This document shows, piece by piece, positions 43,259 to 52,184 of a DNA stretch of 64,000 nucleotides (the first letter of the stretch is position 1; each line of letters opens with the position of its first letter). Made by a program: the position numbers and the translations under genes. The stretch is taken from positions 372,001 to 436,000 of the forward strand of contig NZ_JPRK01000002.1 in NCBI RefSeq assembly GCF_000832125.1, written 5' to 3'. Source of the DNA: Flavobacterium hibernum (GTDB lineage: Bacteria; Bacteroidota; Bacteroidia; Flavobacteriales; Flavobacteriaceae). The notes beneath the pieces are model-generated. The model made no database searches. It was not told the origin of the DNA and saw nothing but the letters and a program-made list of their open reading frames with translations.

Positions 43259-44479
43259 ATGATAAATAATAGAAAGAAAAATTATGCTGTTTCAATCGTG
43301 CTAACTTGCCTGGTTGTATCTTCATTTTGTAAAGTGACGGCTCAGGAATCTTCAAAGAAAGAAATTACAATTTCTAAAGATTTAAAATGGTCAGAACGAA
43401 TGGCGCTTTCTATTATGAAACGTGATCCAAAAGCTTGGCAAATCGATAATAACGAAAAACCAAAATGGGATTACAAATTAGGTTTGGTAACCATGTCTTT
43501 TCAGGAACTTTATAAAAAAACAAAGAATCCTGTTTATGAAAATTATGTAAAAGAGTACGGCGAAACGGTTATCAATAGTTCAGGAGAAATAATGAACTAT
43601 AAACTGGAAGATTATAATATTGATTATGTAAACGCCGGAAAAATTCTTTTTGATCTTTACAAAACAACAAAAGACACGCGTTATTTAACTGCAATGCAAA
43701 CTTTAAGAAAGCAGTTAGAAACACATCCAAGAACAAATTCTGGTGGTTTTTGGCATAAAAAAATCTATCCTTATCAAATGTGGCTTGACGGATTGTATAT
43801 GGGAACACCTTTTTATGCTCGTTACACAGTAGAATTTGAAAAAGGAAAGAATCTGGATGATGTAGCAAAACAATTTGAACAAATACATTTACATACTATC
43901 GACAAAAAAACTGGTTTGCTTTTTCATGCTTGGGATGAGAGTAAGCAAATGCCATGGGCAAATAAAGAGACAGGAACTTCGCCAAATTTTTGGTCGCGTT
44001 CTATAGGTTGGTACATGATGGCTTTGGTCGATGTTCTGGATTATATGCCAAAAGATCATCCAAAACGTAAAGAATTGATTCAATATTTAAATGAAATTTC
44101 CGCTGCAGTTGCCAAATATCAAGATCCGTCAGGATTGTGGTTTCAGGTTACAGATGCGGGAACAAAAGAAGGAAATTATCTTGAAGCATCAGGATCAGAA
44201 ATGTTTGTTTATGCTTTTGCAAAAGGCGTAAAAAAAGGATATTTACCATCGAGTTATAAAAAGCTTGCTGAAAAAGGTTTTGATGGAATAGTTAACAAAT
44301 TAATTACCGTTGATGCCGATGGAGAAATTCATATTACACAAGTTTGTGCCAGCGCAGGTTTAGGAGGAAATCCGTATCGCGATGGATCTTACGAATATTA
44401 CATCAAAGAAAAAATAAAAATTGATAACTCACATGGGTTAGGGCCGTTTATTTTGGCCGCACTTGAATTAGAAAAATAG
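43259..44479 (+). CDS. GH105 unsaturated uronyl hydrolase, copy 2
   Basis: A 406-residue GH105 enzyme with a lipoprotein-like signal (lipobox SSFC, Cys24). The family motifs are all present: KWDYKLGLVTMSF, GGFWHKKIYPYQMWLDGLYMGTPFY and HAWDESKQMPWANKETGTSPNFWSRSIGWYMMAL. It is closer to copy 3 than to copy 1 (shared KQMPWANKETG and DVLDYMPKDHPK). The product, unsaturated galacturonate, feeds KduI. Copies with different specificities (galacturonate linked to galacturonate or to rhamnose) are likely. Confidence 0.93.
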   Translation: MINNRKKNYAVSIVLTCLVVSSFCKVTAQESSKKEITISKDLKWSERMALSIMKRDPKAWQIDNNEKPKWDYKLGLVTMSFQELYKKTKNPVYENYVKEYGETVINSSGEIMNYKLEDYNIDYVNAGKILFDLYKTTKDTRYLTAMQTLRKQLETHPRTNSGGFWHKKIYPYQMWLDGLYMGTPFYARYTVEFEKGKNLDDVAKQFEQIHLHTIDKKTGLLFHAWDESKQMPWANKETGTSPNFWSRSIGWYMMALVDVLDYMPKDHPKRKELIQYLNEISAAVAKYQDPSGLWFQVTDAGTKEGNYLEASGSEMFVYAFAKGVKKGYLPSSYKKLAEKGFDGIVNKLITVDADGEIHITQVCASAGLGGNPYRDGSYEYYIKEKIKIDNSHGLGPFILAALELEK

Positions 44480-44501
44480 TAGAATTTAAATATATTTTAA
44501 A

Positions 44502-45728
44502 ATGAAAAATAATAGAAGACAAGGATATTTTACATCGATTGCTTTAGTTTGTTTAATGGCTTTCACGAGTTGCAAAGTGACTTCGCAAGAACCTGCAAAA
44601 AAAGAAATAGTAATTTCTAAAAATTTAAAATGGTCTGATAAAATGGCGTTAACGTTAATGAAACGTCATCCTGAAGCTTATATGATCGACGATTCTAAAA
44701 AGCCAAAATGGGATTATGTGCATGCTTTGGTTTTACATTCGATAGAAGAATTGTATAAAAAAAATCCAGATGCTCGTTACAAAGCTTATATAAGAGGTTA
44801 TGTAGATGAATTGGTGCAAGCTGACGGAACTATTAAAACCTATGAGTTTGATAAATACAATATCGATTTGGTGGTACCAGGACGTTTACTTTTTGATATT
44901 TATGCAACTTCAAAAGAAGATAAATATTTAAAAGCAATGCAATTAGTACGCAAACAATTGGCAGAACAGCCACGTACAGCAAGCGGAGGATTCTGGCACA
45001 AACAAATTTATCCAAATCAAATGTGGTTAGATGGTTTGTATATGGGAGAACCATTTTATGCACAATACACACTTACGTTTGAAAACGGAAAAAGCTTTGA
45101 TGATATCGCAAAACAATTCGAATTAATTCAGTCGCACGCAACAGATCCAAAAACAGGATTATTGTACCATGCTTGGGATGAAAGTAAACAAATGCCATGG
45201 GCAAATAAAGAAACAGGAAATTCTCCAAATTTCTGGTCAAGAGCATTAGGTTGGTACGTAATGGCACTTGTTGATGTTTTAGATTATATGCCAAAAGATC
45301 ATCCAAAACAAAAAGAATTAGTAAAGTATTTAAATAACGCTTGTGCAGCTTTGGCTAAATATCAAGAACCTAAATCTGGTTTATGGTATCAGGTAACGGA
45401 CAAAGGTGCTGCCGAAGGAAATTATCTTGAAGCATCAGGTTCGTCTATGTTTGCTTATGCTTTTGCAAAAGGAGTTAACAAAGGATATTTACCTGCAAAA
45501 TATAAAAAATTGGCTAATAAAGCTTTTGATGGTTTAACAACTAAATTAATTACAAAAATAGATGCCGATGGTGGAATTACACTAACACAAGCTTGTCAGG
45601 TAGCTGGTTTAGGCGGAACACCTTATCGTGACGGTTCTTACAGTTATTATGTAAATGAAAGAAAAAAAGACAATGATCCTAAAGCAACTGGGCCTTTTAT
45701 CTTGGCTGCTATAGAATTGAATAGATAA
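44502..45728 (+). CDS. GH105 unsaturated uronyl hydrolase, copy 3
   Basis: A 408-residue GH105 lipoprotein (lipobox AFTSC, Cys24) with GGFWHKQIYPNQMWLDGLYMGEPFY and HAWDESKQMPWANKETGNSPNFWSRALGWYVMAL. The N-terminal region MIDDSKKPKWDYVHALVLHS differs from copy 2, which suggests a changed entrance to the active site. A nested hairpin 12 bases after the stop separates it from the GH43 gene. Confidence 0.93.
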   Translation: MKNNRRQGYFTSIALVCLMAFTSCKVTSQEPAKKEIVISKNLKWSDKMALTLMKRHPEAYMIDDSKKPKWDYVHALVLHSIEELYKKNPDARYKAYIRGYVDELVQADGTIKTYEFDKYNIDLVVPGRLLFDIYATSKEDKYLKAMQLVRKQLAEQPRTASGGFWHKQIYPNQMWLDGLYMGEPFYAQYTLTFENGKSFDDIAKQFELIQSHATDPKTGLLYHAWDESKQMPWANKETGNSPNFWSRALGWYVMALVDVLDYMPKDHPKQKELVKYLNNACAALAKYQEPKSGLWYQVTDKGAAEGNYLEASGSSMFAYAFAKGVNKGYLPAKYKKLANKAFDGLTTKLITKIDADGGITLTQACQVAGLGGTPYRDGSYSYYVNERKKDNDPKATGPFILAAIELNR

Positions 45729-45739
45729 TAATCGTAACG

Positions 45740-45784
45740 AAACCCGACAGGTTTTTATCCCGAGACTTCGGGACTGTCGGGTTT
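45740..45784. terminator. Nested hairpin, probable terminator or repeat
   Basis: Outer arms AAACCCGACAG (45740-45750) and CTGTCGGGTTT (45774-45784); inner hairpin TCCCGA (45758-45763)/TCGGGA (45768-45773). No long T-run follows, so some read-through into GH43 is likely. The inner pair equals that at 18080-18095. Confidence 0.7.
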
Positions 45785-45803
45785 AATAAGTTAATAACCA
45801 CAA

Positions 45804-47399
45804 ATGAAAATTCTAAAAATCTTCCTTTTTCTCTCAATATTCTCGTTGCAGAAGAATTTTGCTCAAGTCTGGGTACCCGATAATGGAGATGGAACTTATA
45901 CAAATCCTATAATCCATGCCGATTATTCAGATCCTGATGTTGTGCGTGTAGGAGATGATTTTTATATGACCGCATCGTCATTTAATTGTATTCCGGGATT
46001 GCCTATTTTGCATTCGAAAGATCTTGTAAATTGGAAAATTATAAGTTATGCACTTGCAAAACAACCACCATTTGAAACGTACGATAAAGTACAACATGGC
46101 AATGGAGTTTGGGCGCCAAGCATTACTTTTCATAATAATGAATTTTACATTTATTATCCTGATCCCGATTTTGGAATTTATATGATAAAAGCCAAAAGTG
46201 CGCAAGGAACTTGGTCTGAACCACTTTTAGTAAAAAAAGGAATCGGACTTATAGATCCCAGTCCGTTATGGGATGATGATGGTAAAGTTTATCTAGTTCA
46301 TGCTTTTGCAGGAAGTCGTGCTCAAATTAAAAGTTTAATAGTGGTTTGCAGCATGAATGCTGAAGGTACAGTTGCCAATAACGACGAAGTAATGGTAATT
46401 GACGGACATGAAGGCGAAGAAACCATTGAAGGCCCAAAATTCTACAAAAGAAATAATTACTACTATATTTTTGCACCGGCCGGAGGAGTAGCAACAGGTT
46501 GGCAAACGGTATTAAGATCTAAAAATGTTTATGGTCCCTATGAAAAGAAAAAAGTTCTTGAACAGGGAAAAACAACTATAAATGGACCACATCAGGGTGC
46601 TTGGGTGCAAACGCAAACGGGCGAAGATTGGTTTATTCATTTTCAGGACAAAGGTGCATATGGTAGAATTGTACATCTTCAGCCTATGAAATGGGAAAAA
46701 GACTGGCCAGTTATGGGACAGGATTTTGATAAGAATGGAATTGGTGAACCGGTTACGACATTCAAAAAACCAAATGTAGGAAAGAAATATCCAATTGAAA
46801 CTCCAGCTGAGTCAGATGAGTTTAATGAGCCAAAATTAGGTTTACAGTGGCAATGGCAAGCAAATTCTCAGATTAACTGGGGATTTCCAACAAGTTTAGG
46901 ATATTTAAATTTATTCTGTCAAACTACCTTAAAAGACAATCAGAAAATATTTGAAGCACCAAATTTGCTGTTGCAAAAATTCCCTGCCGAAGAATTTACA
47001 GCAACAACAAAAATGACTTTTACTACCAGATTAAACGAAGAATCAACTGGACTTTTGGTTATGGGATTAGATTATAGTTATTTGTGTTTTAAAAATAATA
47101 ACGGAAAATTATATTTGAGTCAAAAGACAGGGAACTTCGATAAAACAATTTTAGAGAATGAAACTAAACCAATTCTAATTACTAAGAATACAATCTATTT
47201 GAGAGTTAAAATTAAAAAAGGTGGTGTTTGTAGTTTCTTCTACAGTTTAGATGATAAAAAATATGAATCGATTGGAACTGATTTTATTGCTAAGGAAGGA
47301 AAATGGATTGGCGCGAAATTAGGTCTTTTTGCATTAAGTCAAAAAGTAACAAATGATTCGGGCAATGTGGCGGTAGATTGGTTTAGAATTTCGAAATAA
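45804..47399 (+). CDS. GH43 beta-xylosidase/alpha-L-arabinofuranosidase
   Basis: A 531-residue exported enzyme (signal to KNFAQ). The five-bladed propeller (~25-320) begins NPIIHADYSDPDVVRVGDDFYM with the catalytic base Asp; the transition-state Asp is in LIDPSPLWDDDGKVY and the acid Glu in EEETIEGPKFYKR. The C-terminal beta-sandwich (~335-530; DEFNEPKLGLQWQWQ) matches the concanavalin-like GH43 C-terminal domain. It probably removes arabinose (or xylose) side chains from rhamnogalacturonan or xylogalacturonan. Exact GH43 subfamily was not determined. Confidence 0.9.
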   Translation: MKILKIFLFLSIFSLQKNFAQVWVPDNGDGTYTNPIIHADYSDPDVVRVGDDFYMTASSFNCIPGLPILHSKDLVNWKIISYALAKQPPFETYDKVQHGNGVWAPSITFHNNEFYIYYPDPDFGIYMIKAKSAQGTWSEPLLVKKGIGLIDPSPLWDDDGKVYLVHAFAGSRAQIKSLIVVCSMNAEGTVANNDEVMVIDGHEGEETIEGPKFYKRNNYYYIFAPAGGVATGWQTVLRSKNVYGPYEKKKVLEQGKTTINGPHQGAWVQTQTGEDWFIHFQDKGAYGRIVHLQPMKWEKDWPVMGQDFDKNGIGEPVTTFKKPNVGKKYPIETPAESDEFNEPKLGLQWQWQANSQINWGFPTSLGYLNLFCQTTLKDNQKIFEAPNLLLQKFPAEEFTATTKMTFTTRLNEESTGLLVMGLDYSYLCFKNNNGKLYLSQKTGNFDKTILENETKPILITKNTIYLRVKIKKGGVCSFFYSLDDKKYESIGTDFIAKEGKWIGAKLGLFALSQKVTNDSGNVAVDWFRISK

Positions 47400-47485
47400 A
47401 AACGGCTAATTCGAAATTTTCGCTTTGATTTCATAAAAAACGACTTAAATAATTGGTTTGTATTGAAAGAAATAAAAAAATCGGT

Positions 47486-47513
47486 ACTAATTTACATTAG
47501 AGTATAAATTAGT
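47486..47513. promoter_or_regulatory. Inverted repeat upstream of the PL10-CE8 gene
   Basis: ACTAATTTA (47486-47494) and TAAATTAGT (47505-47513), 9-bp perfect arms 10 bases apart, in the 254-base spacer before the fusion gene. This may be an operator for a separate transcription unit; it does not match the LacI-type site. Confidence 0.35.
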
Positions 47514-47653
47514 GCTTTAAAATTATTTAAATGCTTTTTCTTACAAATAAATTATTTTTTAATCTTTTTTAGTGTTAAAATAAGAATTGAAAAGTATTGA
47601 GGTTTCAAAGCTTAAAATATTGTCTTTTAAAAAAAAATAATAACAACGGTAAA

Positions 47654-49669
47654 ATGATTCAATTAAAAAAAATAGTTCTCCTTTTTGCGTTAGGATTAAG
47701 TATTACGCTAAATGCGCAAAATACGTATAAAAAGTGGCCGGATATTATTCGCAAAAATGATGCTTCTTGGTTTGGAACAGACGAGGCTAAAAAGATTGCT
47801 GAAAACGTTTTGCTTTATCAAAGAGATATTGGCGGATGGCCAAAAAATATCCAAATGCAGCAAGAATTAACGCCGCAACAAAAAAAGGATTTACTGGCAC
47901 TGAAAAGTGATTTGCATGAAATAACGACAGACAACGGAGCAACATCTCAGGAAATGCTTTTTATGTCGAAAATGTATGCACAAGTAAAAGATGAACGCTA
48001 CAAAGAATCATTTTTAAAAGGACTTAATTATTTGTTTGAAGCTCAGTATAAAAATGGTGGTTGGCCTCAGTTTTATCCTCTAAAAAAAGGATATTATACA
48101 CATATCACTTATAATGATGATTCGATGGTGAATATATTGAATATCATGAAACAAGTTGGAGAGCAAACGGATTATTACAGTATAAAACCATCAGCAGAAA
48201 TTGTTGAAAAAGCCAAGAAATCTTTTGATAAAGGGGTTGATTGTATCCTGAAAACACAATACAAACAAAATGGTGTTTTAACAGCTTGGTGCGCCCAACA
48301 CGATGAAATTACTTTTGCACCAGCCAATGCAAGAGCTTTTGAATTGGCATCTCTTAGCGGTTATGAATCTACAAAAATTGTATTGCTTTTAATGTCAATT
48401 GAAAAGCCTTCAGCAGAAATAGTTACAGCAGTAAAAAGTGCTAAGGCTTGGTTCGAAAAAACTAAAATCACCAATCTGGAGGAGAAACGCGTTTTGAACG
48501 ATGCCGGAAAAGTTATTGATAAGAAAATGATTGTAACGCAAAATGCAGAACCAATTTGGGCAAGGTTTATGGATCTTGATACGAACGAACCTTTCTTTTG
48601 CGATCGTGACGGAATCAAGAGAAAATCTTTGGACGAAATTGGTTCTGAAAGACGTAATGGATATTCTTGGTATACTGAGGCGCCAACCGAGGTCCTGAAA
48701 AAGTATGATGCATGGGCAGTTAAAAATGGAACAAAAGTTTCGGCTTTAGAAAAAAAAAATATTAGTTTAATTACCGTTGCGCAAGACGGAACGGGGGATT
48801 TTACAAAAATTCAAGATGCTGTTTATGCTTGTCCGGCATTTCCATATGATAAAGTTACGATCTATGTAAAAAACGGAATCTACAATGAAAAAGTTAGAAT
48901 TCCAGAATGGAATACCAATGTAGTTTTACAAGGTGAAAGTAAAGAAAAAACCATTATTACTTTTGATGATAATTTTTCGAAAATCAGTTTAGGAAGAAAT
49001 AGTACTTTTTATACTTATACACTTTTGGTGGAAGGCGATGATTTTTTGGCATCAAATTTAACCATTAAAAATGCTTCGGGAGATCGCGGACAAGGTATTG
49101 CATTATCTGTAGTGGCAAATCGTGCTAAAATTGCAAATTGTATTCTTTTAGGAAATCAGGATACTTTGTACTTGTCAGGAAAAGATGCAAAACAATATTT
49201 TAAAGACTGTTATATTGAAGGTACAACAGATTTTATTTTTGGCGGAGCAACAGCTTTATTCGAAAATTGTGAAATTCACAGTATTAAAAGTTCTTATATA
49301 ACAGCTGCTTCTACACCACAAAATACTGCTTTTGGATTTGTGTTTAAAGATTGCAAATTAACGGCAGAACCCGCAGCAACAGATGTTTATTTAGGAAGAC
49401 CTTGGCGCTTTTATGCAAAAACAGTTTACATCAATTGTGATATGGGAAAACAGATTAAACCTGAAGGTTGGGAAAATTGGTCTAAGCCTGAAGCAGAAAA
49501 GAATGCTTTTTATGCTGAATACAATTGCAAAGGCGAAGGCTTTCAGCCAACCAAAAGAGTCAAATGGTCGAAACAGCTTACAAAGAAAGAGGCGGAAAAA
49601 TATACCATCGAAAACATTTTAAAAGATTCGAAGCCAAATTGGTATTCGAGTTCCACAACTGTCAAATAA
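47654..49669 (+). CDS. PL10 pectate lyase fused to CE8 pectin methylesterase
   Basis: A 671-residue exported fusion. Start taken at the ATG at 47654 because it gives a clean signal peptide (MIQLKKIVLLFALGLS to NAQ); an upstream TTG in frame adds 19 hydrophilic residues. Residues ~25-345 are a PL10 pectate lyase (NVLLYQRDIGGWPKN, TDNGATSQEMLFMSK, NGGWPQFYPL, GYSWYTEAP). Residues ~370-665 are a CE8 pectinesterase with NQDTLYL, GTTDFIFGGA (catalytic Asp) and YLGRPWR (conserved Arg). CE8 removes methyl esters and PL10 then cleaves the exposed galacturonan, so the two activities act in order on one chain. Confidence 0.94.
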   Translation: MIQLKKIVLLFALGLSITLNAQNTYKKWPDIIRKNDASWFGTDEAKKIAENVLLYQRDIGGWPKNIQMQQELTPQQKKDLLALKSDLHEITTDNGATSQEMLFMSKMYAQVKDERYKESFLKGLNYLFEAQYKNGGWPQFYPLKKGYYTHITYNDDSMVNILNIMKQVGEQTDYYSIKPSAEIVEKAKKSFDKGVDCILKTQYKQNGVLTAWCAQHDEITFAPANARAFELASLSGYESTKIVLLLMSIEKPSAEIVTAVKSAKAWFEKTKITNLEEKRVLNDAGKVIDKKMIVTQNAEPIWARFMDLDTNEPFFCDRDGIKRKSLDEIGSERRNGYSWYTEAPTEVLKKYDAWAVKNGTKVSALEKKNISLITVAQDGTGDFTKIQDAVYACPAFPYDKVTIYVKNGIYNEKVRIPEWNTNVVLQGESKEKTIITFDDNFSKISLGRNSTFYTYTLLVEGDDFLASNLTIKNASGDRGQGIALSVVANRAKIANCILLGNQDTLYLSGKDAKQYFKDCYIEGTTDFIFGGATALFENCEIHSIKSSYITAASTPQNTAFGFVFKDCKLTAEPAATDVYLGRPWRFYAKTVYINCDMGKQIKPEGWENWSKPEAEKNAFYAEYNCKGEGFQPTKRVKWSKQLTKKEAEKYTIENILKDSKPNWYSSSTTVK

Positions 49670-49760
49670 GCACCAATTAAGTTGACAAGAGAATTAAGTA
49701 TTCAACATAAAAACTAGATGCTTAAGGACTTAGTAACTTTGAACCTTAATAAAAAAATAT

Positions 49761-51110
49761 ATGAATTTCAAGTACTTCATTTTTCTATTCATTTCATGGA
49801 TTTCTTTTGGTCAGAATAATGAATTTCCAACGGCCAAAGTAGATTCAATCGTCAAGAGAATTCAGCTTCCCGTGATTCCATCTTATCAAATTAATGTTTT
49901 GAAATTGGGAGCAAAAGGAGACTCCATTACCAATAACAAAGTGGTATTTGATAAAGCAATGGCATTGTGTAAAAAGAACAATGGCGGAACTATAATTGTT
50001 CCTAGAGGAATTTATAAAATTAATGGACCAATTCATTTTGTAAGCAATGTAAATCTTAAAATAGAGAAAGGGGCAAAAATTAAATTTAGTGACAAACCAG
50101 AAGATTACTTGCCAATGGTTTTAACGAGTTGGGAAGGAACAATGCTTTATAATTATAGTCCTTTAATCTATGCATACGAATGCTCTAATATTGCAATAAC
50201 TGGCGAAGGTACAATTGATGGAGAAGGAGGGAAAACGTGGAGAAGTTTTAAAGCAAAGGAAGGAAAAGGAAAAGATTTGAGCCGTGAAATGAATCATAAT
50301 AATGTTCCTTTAAGCGAGAGAAAATTAGGAGACGGTTATTTTTTACGTCCGCAAATGATACAGTTTTTTAAGTGTAAAAATATTTTAGTTGAAAATGTTC
50401 GTATTGAAAATTCGCCATTTTGGTGTTTACATCTTTTAAAATCCGAGAGTATTACTGTTCGAGGAATTAGCTACAAATCATTGAATTATAATAACGACGG
50501 TATTGATCCAGAATATGCAAAAGATGTTTTAATCGAAAATGTAACGTTTGATAACGGCGACGATAATGTTGCTATAAAAGCGGGTAGAGATCATGAAGGA
50601 AGAGCCAATTTTGCGACCCCAAGTGAAAACATTGTCATTAGAAATTGCAATTTTAAAGGACTGCATGGAGTTGTAATTGGAAGCGAAATGTCGGCAGGAG
50701 TTCAAAATGTATTTGTAGAAAATTGCAAAACTGTAGGGTATTTAAAAAGAGGAATTTATCTAAAAACCAATGCAGATAGAGGAGGCTTTATAAAGAATGT
50801 TTTTGTTCGAAATATTGAATTAAATGAAGTAGAAGATTGTCTATACATTACGGCCAATTATCACGGAGAAGGAAATGGTTATCAATCGGAAATTTCAAAC
50901 ATTTACTTTTCAAACATTACATGTAATAAAGCAACAGAATCTGGAATTGTAATTCAAGGATTTCCTGATAAAAAAATTAGAAATATATCGCTTAGAAATA
51001 TTGAAATTAAAGAAGCTAAAAATGCGATTTCAAATGAAAATGCAGAAAACGTTTTAATGACAGATGTTTTTATTGGTAAAAGAGCTAGTGTTCCTACATC
51101 TGCAAAATAG
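49761..51110 (+). CDS. GH28-family glycoside hydrolase, variant motif
   Basis: A 449-residue exported beta-helix enzyme (signal to SFGQ). Motifs: NNDGIDPEYA, NGDDNVAIKAG with the Asp pair, LHGVVIGSE, and IYLKTN where polygalacturonases usually have RIK. The catalytic Asp residues are kept but the substrate-binding Arg is replaced by Tyr. It may act on rhamnogalacturonan or xylogalacturonan rather than plain polygalacturonan. It lies 92 bases after the PL10-CE8 fusion. Confidence 0.9.
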   Translation: MNFKYFIFLFISWISFGQNNEFPTAKVDSIVKRIQLPVIPSYQINVLKLGAKGDSITNNKVVFDKAMALCKKNNGGTIIVPRGIYKINGPIHFVSNVNLKIEKGAKIKFSDKPEDYLPMVLTSWEGTMLYNYSPLIYAYECSNIAITGEGTIDGEGGKTWRSFKAKEGKGKDLSREMNHNNVPLSERKLGDGYFLRPQMIQFFKCKNILVENVRIENSPFWCLHLLKSESITVRGISYKSLNYNNDGIDPEYAKDVLIENVTFDNGDDNVAIKAGRDHEGRANFATPSENIVIRNCNFKGLHGVVIGSEMSAGVQNVFVENCKTVGYLKRGIYLKTNADRGGFIKNVFVRNIELNEVEDCLYITANYHGEGNGYQSEISNIYFSNITCNKATESGIVIQGFPDKKIRNISLRNIEIKEAKNAISNENAENVLMTDVFIGKRASVPTSAK

Positions 51111-51120
51111 TTTTTTTTTT

Positions 51121-51288
51121 GAGGTTTAGAGGTTCTGAGTTGCAAATGTTCTTATTTGTAAAGGTTCTTATTTGTAAAGGTTCAAAGGTTCAAAGCTTCA
51201 GAGATTCAAAGGTTCAGAGGTACTGAAATACTAGTTTCTGCGCATTTTTGTCATTCCGAGGAACGAGGAATCTTCGCAAGAAACTAAC
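51121..51288. repeat. Short-word repeat tract and GTCATTCCGAGGAACGAGGA element
   Basis: GTTCTTATTTGTAAAG is repeated twice in tandem (51148-51163, 51164-51179), followed by degenerate GGTTCAAAG words to ~51230. At 51246-51288 is the element TTTGTCATTCCGAGG... with TCTTCGC, which is of a type that recurs between Flavobacterium genes. The 288-base spacer separates GH28 from CE12, and no promoter was recognised. Confidence 0.65.
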
Positions 51289-51398
51289 ATAAAGCATATC
51301 AAAATTGGAGTACTATTATTTGAGATTACTCGTTCTTAGGAATAGCAAAGTATGAGTAATCTAAAATCTAAAAAGTTAAAAATCATAAAATAAAAAAA

Positions 51399-52142
51399 AT
51401 GAAAAAATATATTTTATTCACATTGCTAATATCGTCAGTTTGTTTTGCTCAAAAGACAACATTATATACTATTGGGGACTCTACAATGGCAAACAAAAAA
51501 GATCCTGATCGTAATCCTGAACATGGATGGGCACAAGTACTTCAACCTTTTTTTAAGGATAATATTGTTGTAGAGAATAAGGCAGTAAATGGTAGAAGTA
51601 CAAAAAGTTTTATCAATGAAAAACGCTGGGATTCTGTTTATAAAAAACTTAAAAAGGGAGATTATGTTTTTATAGAATTTGGACATAATGACGAAAAAAT
51701 AGAGGATTCGACACGCTATACAAACCCGCATACGGCTTATAGATATAATTTAATTAAGTTTGTACAAGAGAGTAGAGAAAAAGGGGCAATTCCCGTTCTA
51801 TTGACTTCGATTTCTAGACGTAATTTTAATGAGAAAGGAGTATTACTTCCTACTCATGGAGATTATCCGTTAGAAACAAGATTGGTCGCGCAAGAATATA
51901 AAGTACTTTTTATCGATTTGGAATATTTTACTGAATTATTGGAGCAATCTTACGGACCTGAAAAATCAAAACAACTTCACTTGCATTATAAAGCTGGAGA
52001 AAATGCTTATTACGATAAGGATAAGGCCGATGATACTCATTTGTCTTTATTAGGGGCAACAAAGATTGCTCAAATCGTAATAGATCAAATTAAAATTTCT
52101 GAGAGCCAATCTCTTCAAAAACTAAAAAGTGCAGTTAGGTAA
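51399..52142 (+). CDS. Rhamnogalacturonan acetylesterase (CE12-type SGNH hydrolase)
   Basis: A 247-residue exported GDSL/SGNH hydrolase (signal to VCFAQ). Block I TIGDSTMANK carries the nucleophilic Ser, block II NKAVNGRSTKSF the Gly, block III FIEFGHNDE the Asn, block V DDTHLSLLG the Asp and His. This is the pattern of CE12 rhamnogalacturonan acetylesterases such as YesT, which remove acetyl groups from galacturonate in rhamnogalacturonan I. It is the last gene of the pectin locus. Confidence 0.93.
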   Translation: MKKYILFTLLISSVCFAQKTTLYTIGDSTMANKKDPDRNPEHGWAQVLQPFFKDNIVVENKAVNGRSTKSFINEKRWDSVYKKLKKGDYVFIEFGHNDEKIEDSTRYTNPHTAYRYNLIKFVQESREKGAIPVLLTSISRRNFNEKGVLLPTHGDYPLETRLVAQEYKVLFIDLEYFTELLEQSYGPEKSKQLHLHYKAGENAYYDKDKADDTHLSLLGATKIAQIVIDQIKISESQSLQKLKSAVR

Positions 52143-52184
52143 GATTGTTGAATTTCGGTTTCATTAATAATTTCAAAAGAAACA

